Below are positions 5,836 to 8,712 of a stretch of 8,712 nt of DNA, one piece after another. The stretch spans positions 1 to 8,712 of the forward strand of contig CAYVBY010000031.1 of NCBI GenBank assembly GCA_964449895.1, read 5' to 3'. Source of the stretch: Intestinibacter sp964449895 (GTDB lineage: Bacteria > Bacillota > Clostridia > Peptostreptococcales > Peptostreptococcaceae). Position 1 is the stretch's first letter. Each line of letters begins with the position of its first letter. The position numbers and the translations under genes are program-made. Under the pieces are notes generated by a model. That model was not told the DNA's origin. It worked only from the letters and a program-made list of their open reading frames with translations, and did not search any database.

Positions 5836-6594
5836 ATGAAAGTTAAATTATTAGCTCATACACCAGAACCTGAAAAAGTAATATCTATGGCTGCTAAGTT
5901 ATGTTATTCTCAAGTAGGTGTAGATGAAATAGAACAAAATCTAACTGAAGAAAGTATAAATAAATTTTTAAATATGTTAGTTAGTATTGGACATGAATCA
6001 CCAATTGAACATGTTACATTTACTTTTGGAATTGAAGGTATCTCAAGAAGTTGTTCTCATCAAATAGTAAGACATAGAATTGCAAGTTTTTCTCAGCAAT
6101 CGCAAAGATATGTAAAACTTGATCAATTTGAGTATATAATTCCGCCTGAAATAGAAAAAAATGAAGATGCTAAAAAAATATTTATAGAATCAATGAATAA
6201 GTGTCAAGAAGACTATGATAAATTAGTAGATATTTTATTTAAAAAACACTATCAAGAATTAATAGAAAGAGGAGTAAGTGAAAAGAAAGCAAAAGGGCAA
6301 GCAGAAAAAATGTCTATAGAAGATGCTAGATATGTATTTCCAAATGCTTGTGAAACGAAAATGGTATTTACAATAAATGCTAGAAGTTTATATAATTTCT
6401 TCCACCATAGATGTTGTGAAAGAGCTCAATGGGAAATTAGAGAATTAGCAACAGAAATGCTTAGACTAGTAAGAGAAGTTGCTCCTATTTTATTTAATAA
6501 TGTGGGACCAAGTTGTTTAAATGGTCCATGTCCAGAAGGCAATATGTCATGTGGAAAAACAAAGGAAATAAGAGAAAAATTTAATAATTTATAG
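5836..6594 (+). CDS. thyX: Flavin-dependent thymidylate synthase
   Basis: ThyX makes dTMP from dUMP using methylene-tetrahydrofolate, FAD and NADPH, independently of ThyA. The diagnostic RHR-x7-S motif is present at residues 79-89 (RHRIASFSQQS), continuing QRY; Ser89 and the arginines bind dUMP and flavin. Other family blocks are GHESPIEH (52-59), the flavin-contacting FPNACETKM (168-176) and NARSLYNFFHHR (181-192) with RAQWEIREL (196-204). At 252 aa it is slightly long because of a Cys-rich tail: CLNGPCPEGNMSCGK (227-241) with Cys227, Cys232 and Cys238. The start is set by AAAGGAGG 8 nt before ATG. The stop codon TAG is part of the rlmB Shine-Dalgarno sequence, so thyX and rlmB are one transcript. 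Bacillus subtilis has no thyX at this point of the otherwise similar cluster. Confidence 0.96.
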   Translation: MKVKLLAHTPEPEKVISMAAKLCYSQVGVDEIEQNLTEESINKFLNMLVSIGHESPIEHVTFTFGIEGISRSCSHQIVRHRIASFSQQSQRYVKLDQFEYIIPPEIEKNEDAKKIFIESMNKCQEDYDKLVDILFKKHYQELIERGVSEKKAKGQAEKMSIEDARYVFPNACETKMVFTINARSLYNFFHHRCCERAQWEIRELATEMLRLVREVAPILFNNVGPSCLNGPCPEGNMSCGKTKEIREKFNNL

Positions 6595-6606
6595 GAGGTA
6601 AATTTA

Positions 6607-7341
6607 TTGGCAAATATAGAAGGTAGAAATCCCGTAATAGAAGCACTAAGAAGTGATAGAGAAATAGATAAAATAATGATATCTAATTCATCTAAAGAAG
6701 GTTCAATAAAAAAAATAATTGGTATGGCTAAAGAAAAAAATATAGTTATACAATATGTTGATAAACACAAATTAGATGAAATAAGTACAAGTCATGCTCA
6801 TCAAGGTGTAATAGCCTCAGTGAGTGAATATAAATATTATGAATTAGATGAATTATTAGAGATTGCTAGCAAAAAAGGAGAAGATCCATTTTTTATTATT
6901 TTAGATGAAATAACAGATCCTCACAATCTTGGAACAATAATAAGAACAGCAGATGCAGTTGGAGCTCATGGTGTAATTATACCAAAGAGAAGATCTGTTC
7001 ATATAACTTCTGTTGTAGCAAAAGCTTCAGCAGGAGCAGTTGAATATGTTCCAGTATGTAAAGTAACCAATATAGTAAATACTATAAAACAATTAAAAAA
7101 AGAAGGTCTTTGGATTGCTGCAGCTGATATGGATGGAGAAGTTTTCTATGAACAAAATTTAACAGGACCATTAGCTTTAGTTATTGGAAGTGAAGGTTTT
7201 GGAGTATCTAGATTAGTTAAACAAAATTGTGATTTTGTAGTTAAAATGCCTATGATAGGAAATGTATCATCTTTAAATGCATCAGTTGCAGGTGGAATAT
7301 TGTTATATGAAATATTTAGACAAAGAATGAAAAAGGATTAA
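6607..7341 (+). CDS. rlmB: 23S rRNA 2'-O-ribose methyltransferase RlmB (TrmH/SpoU family)
   Basis: A SPOUT-class enzyme that uses S-adenosylmethionine to methylate the 2'-OH of a guanosine in 23S rRNA (G2251 in E. coli numbering). The 244-aa protein has an N-terminal substrate-binding domain (about 1-75, starting IEGRNPVIEAL) and a C-terminal trefoil-knot domain with all three SpoU motifs: DPHNLGTIIRTADAVGAHGV (104-123, catalytic Asn107 and Arg113), LVIGSEGFGVS (191-201) and SSLNASVAGGILLYE (221-235). The start is TTG at 6607, set by AGGAGG (6593-6598, 8 nt away) and the family N-terminus. The Shine-Dalgarno sequence overlaps the thyX stop. Its own stop overlaps the next start by one base (TAATG). 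The closest alternative is another TrmH-type paralogue, but the context cysS-mrnC-rlmB-rae1 supports RlmB (YacO). Confidence 0.94.
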   Translation: MANIEGRNPVIEALRSDREIDKIMISNSSKEGSIKKIIGMAKEKNIVIQYVDKHKLDEISTSHAHQGVIASVSEYKYYELDELLEIASKKGEDPFFIILDEITDPHNLGTIIRTADAVGAHGVIIPKRRSVHITSVVAKASAGAVEYVPVCKVTNIVNTIKQLKKEGLWIAAADMDGEVFYEQNLTGPLALVIGSEGFGVSRLVKQNCDFVVKMPMIGNVSSLNASVAGGILLYEIFRQRMKKD

Positions 7342-7874
7342 TGAGCAAAAAGAAAAAATATAAGTCCTATTTAATTGTAGATGGTTACAATATCATAAAT
7401 GATTGGGAAGAATTAAAAAAATTAGCTGAGGATGATTTAGACGCTGCAAGAGAAAAATTAATACATTATTTAATTGAGTTTTCACAATATAATGGTAAAA
7501 AAGCTATCGTTGTTTTTGATGCTTATAATGTAAAAAATAGTATAGAAAAAATTGAAAAAAGAAAATATATAACTGTTGTATATACAAAAGAACATCAGAC
7601 AGCAGATAGTTATATAGAAAAATTTATTAGTACTTTATCTAAATATGATAAGGTACAAGTGGCTACAAGTGATTATGCAGAACAACAAATTATTTTAGGA
7701 AAAGGCGCAACTAGAATTTCTGCAAGGGAATTAAAGTTATATCTTGATGAAACTATGATTAAAATTAAAGAAAAACAACATGATACTACAAAAAAAATTC
7801 AGCGAAATTTTTTGGAAGATAGGTTAGATTATATAACTTTGTCGAAACTTGAGAACCTTCGTAGAATGCGTTGA
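7341..7874 (+). CDS. rae1: NYN-domain ribosome-associated endoribonuclease Rae1 (YacP)
   Basis: This 177-aa protein is the YacP family (NYN domain, PIN-like fold). In Bacillus subtilis Rae1 enters the ribosomal A site and cuts mRNA during translation. Acidic positions typical of a PIN-like active site are visible: YLIVDGYNIIN (10-20, Asp14), VVFDAYN (57-63, Asp60), QTADSYIE (86-93, Asp89) and ATSDYAEQ (108-115, Asp111). The basic C-terminus (about 140-177) ends in NLRRMR. ATG overlaps the rlmB stop codon by one base, with AAAGGA just upstream, so translation is coupled. The gene order rlmB-rae1-sigH is the same as in Bacillus. The -35 box of the sigH promoter overlaps its stop codon. The assignment to the family is firm; ribosome-dependent cleavage is known for Bacillus and inferred here. 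Confidence 0.9.
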   Translation: MSKKKKYKSYLIVDGYNIINDWEELKKLAEDDLDAAREKLIHYLIEFSQYNGKKAIVVFDAYNVKNSIEKIEKRKYITVVYTKEHQTADSYIEKFISTLSKYDKVQVATSDYAEQQIILGKGATRISARELKLYLDETMIKIKEKQHDTTKKIQRNFLEDRLDYITLSKLENLRRMR

Positions 7875-7900
7875 AAATACTAGGTTTGTTGAGCTATAAT
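7871..7900 (+). promoter_or_regulatory. sigH promoter, sigma-A type
   Basis: TTGAAA (7871-7876) and a perfect TATAAT (7895-7900) are 18 nt apart. The -35 box overlaps the rae1 TGA stop (7872-7874). The -10 box is the left half of a 13-bp dyad, TATAAT-T-ATTATA (7895-7907), and a longer imperfect inverted repeat (AGGTTTG 7882-7888 with CAAACTT 7913-7919) surrounds it. In Bacillus subtilis sigH has a sigma-A promoter under AbrB repression; the dyad could be a binding site here, but no regulator can be named. Confidence 0.7.
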
Positions 7901-7937
7901 TATTATAACTACCAAACTTGTAAATGGGGGAGATTTC

Positions 7938-8600
7938 ATGTTATTAGCCAAGGATAATGATAGAGATTATAATTATTATGAGAATTTTGATAATAGTCAA
8001 CAAGATGAATATAATATAGTATTAAAAGCAAATAAAGGGGATAAAATAGCATTAGATTATATTATTTCTAAATATAAAAATTTTGTTAAAGCAAAAGCAA
8101 AATCATACTTTCTAGTTGGTGCAGATAAAGAAGACATAATACAAGAAGGGATGATAGGTCTATACAAAGCAATTAGAGATTTTGATGGAACAAAAACAAA
8201 TTCTTTTAAGTGCTTTGCTGAAATATGCATAACAAGACAAATAATAACTGCTATTAAAACAGCAACTAGACAAAAACATATACCGTTGAACTCATATATA
8301 TCATTAAACAAACCTATATATGACGAGGAATCAGATAGAACGCTTTTGGATATAATAGCAACGAGTATAGTAACAGATCCAGAGGAATTAATAATAAGCA
8401 AAGAAGAACTAAAAAATATAGAAAATAAGATGAATGAATTATTAAGCGACTTAGAATTAGAAGTACTAGAGCTATATTTAAGTGGTAAATCATATCAATA
8501 TATAGCTAATGTACTTTGTAGAGATGTTAAATCAATAGATAATGCATTACAAAGAGTTAAGAGAAAATTAGAAAAACATCTTGAAAACAGAAATAATTAA
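7938..8600 (+). CDS. sigH: RNA polymerase sigma-H factor (SigH/Spo0H)
   Basis: This 220-aa alternative sigma factor directs RNA polymerase to early stationary-phase and sporulation genes. Region 2 spans about residues 28-115 and includes DIIQEGMIGLYKAIRDFD (66-83, core binding) and SFKCFAEICITRQIITAIK (89-107, -10 recognition and melting). Region 4 spans about 160-215, with the helix-turn-helix around LSGKSYQYIANVL (181-193) and KSIDNALQRVKRKLEKHL (198-215). Between them lies the HIPLNSYISLNKP segment (114-126) characteristic of SigH. The ribosome binding site is unusual, GGGGGAG at 7926-7932, 5 nt before ATG. The gene has its own promoter and no terminator from rae1, so it may also be read from the thyX transcript. 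The next gene is tuf; its promoter starts inside the last codons of sigH. Confidence 0.95.
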   Translation: MLLAKDNDRDYNYYENFDNSQQDEYNIVLKANKGDKIALDYIISKYKNFVKAKAKSYFLVGADKEDIIQEGMIGLYKAIRDFDGTKTNSFKCFAEICITRQIITAIKTATRQKHIPLNSYISLNKPIYDEESDRTLLDIIATSIVTDPEELIISKEELKNIENKMNELLSDLELEVLELYLSGKSYQYIANVLCRDVKSIDNALQRVKRKLEKHLENRNN

Positions 8601-8609
8601 TAGTAAAAT
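8581..8609 (+). promoter_or_regulatory. tuf promoter overlapping the end of sigH
   Basis: TTGAAA (8581-8586) lies in the final codons of sigH and TAAAAT (8604-8609) just after its stop, with the ideal 17-nt spacer; each box differs from consensus by one base. The transcript would start near 8616 and have a leader of about 45 nt. No terminator is seen between sigH and tuf, so sigH readthrough would also reach tuf. Confidence 0.65.
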
Positions 8610-8660
8610 GCTTATTGTAAACACTTTAATCATATTAAATTATTTAGGAGGTAACTTAAA

Positions 8661-8712
8661 ATGGCAAAGGCTAAATTCGAAAGAAATAAACCACATGTTA
8701 ATATAGGAACAA
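8661..8712 (+). CDS. tuf: Elongation factor Tu, 5' end only
   Basis: Only the first 17 codons are inside the window. They encode MAKAKFERNKPHVNIGT, the highly conserved EF-Tu start leading to the first GTP-binding loop. AGGAGGT at 8646-8652 lies 8 nt before ATG. EF-Tu brings aminoacyl-tRNA to the ribosome as a GTP complex. The rest of the gene lies beyond the window edge. In related clostridia tuf at this place is followed by rpmG, secE and nusG; that continuation is expected but not visible. Confidence 0.93.
   Translation, partial: MAKAKFERNKPHVNIGT

Noticed and set aside
6426..6770. Minus-strand open frame across thyX and rlmB
   Set aside because: Antisense to two well-supported genes; its hydrophobic look comes from reading AT-rich codons in reverse.
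8057..8401. Minus-strand open frame inside sigH
   Set aside because: Antisense to the conserved sigma regions, with no ribosome binding site or recognisable domain.

Overview
The window is very AT-rich and carries a chromosomal gene order typical of Firmicutes of the class Clostridia: cysS–mrnC–thyX–rlmB–rae1(yacP)–sigH–tuf. Placing thyX between mrnC and rlmB, and tuf directly after sigH, fits Peptostreptococcaceae (relatives of Clostridioides difficile) from memory of that family; the genus cannot be fixed from the sequence alone. It looks like an ordinary core-genome region. I see no transposase, phage gene, CRISPR array, tRNA or rRNA gene, and no strong candidate for a new multi-gene system. 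The less expected material lies in the intergenic regions.

Layout. (1) 1–1248: a polyamine-binding lipoprotein (potD) with its own promoter, ending in a strong GC-containing terminator shared with the convergent next gene. (2) 1244–2710, minus strand: selO (ydiU), a pseudokinase-fold protein AMPylase ending in Cys-Gly-Thr. (3) 2711–2969: a divergent AT-rich intergenic region holding several inverted repeats, including a 14-bp palindrome that recurs almost exactly in the cysS leader. (4) 2970–3602: a HAD-family phosphatase. (5) 3688–5664: cysS and mrnC, transcribed together from a recognisable promoter and closed by a 16-bp perfect terminator. (6) 5665–7874: thyX, rlmB and rae1, a tight unit (12-nt gap, then 1-nt overlap) preceded by a 228-nt leader with two perfect inverted repeats. 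(7) 7871–8712: sigH from a good vegetative promoter whose -35 overlaps the rae1 stop codon, then the first 17 codons of tuf from a promoter whose -35 lies in the last codons of sigH.

Functionally, most plus-strand genes from cysS onward serve translation: tRNA charging (CysS), 23S rRNA end maturation (MrnC), 23S rRNA 2'-O-methylation (RlmB), ribosome-associated mRNA cleavage (Rae1) and elongation (EF-Tu). ThyX adds dTMP synthesis and SigH the transition to stationary phase and sporulation. PotD, SelO and the HAD protein are separate units with no evident link to that cluster.
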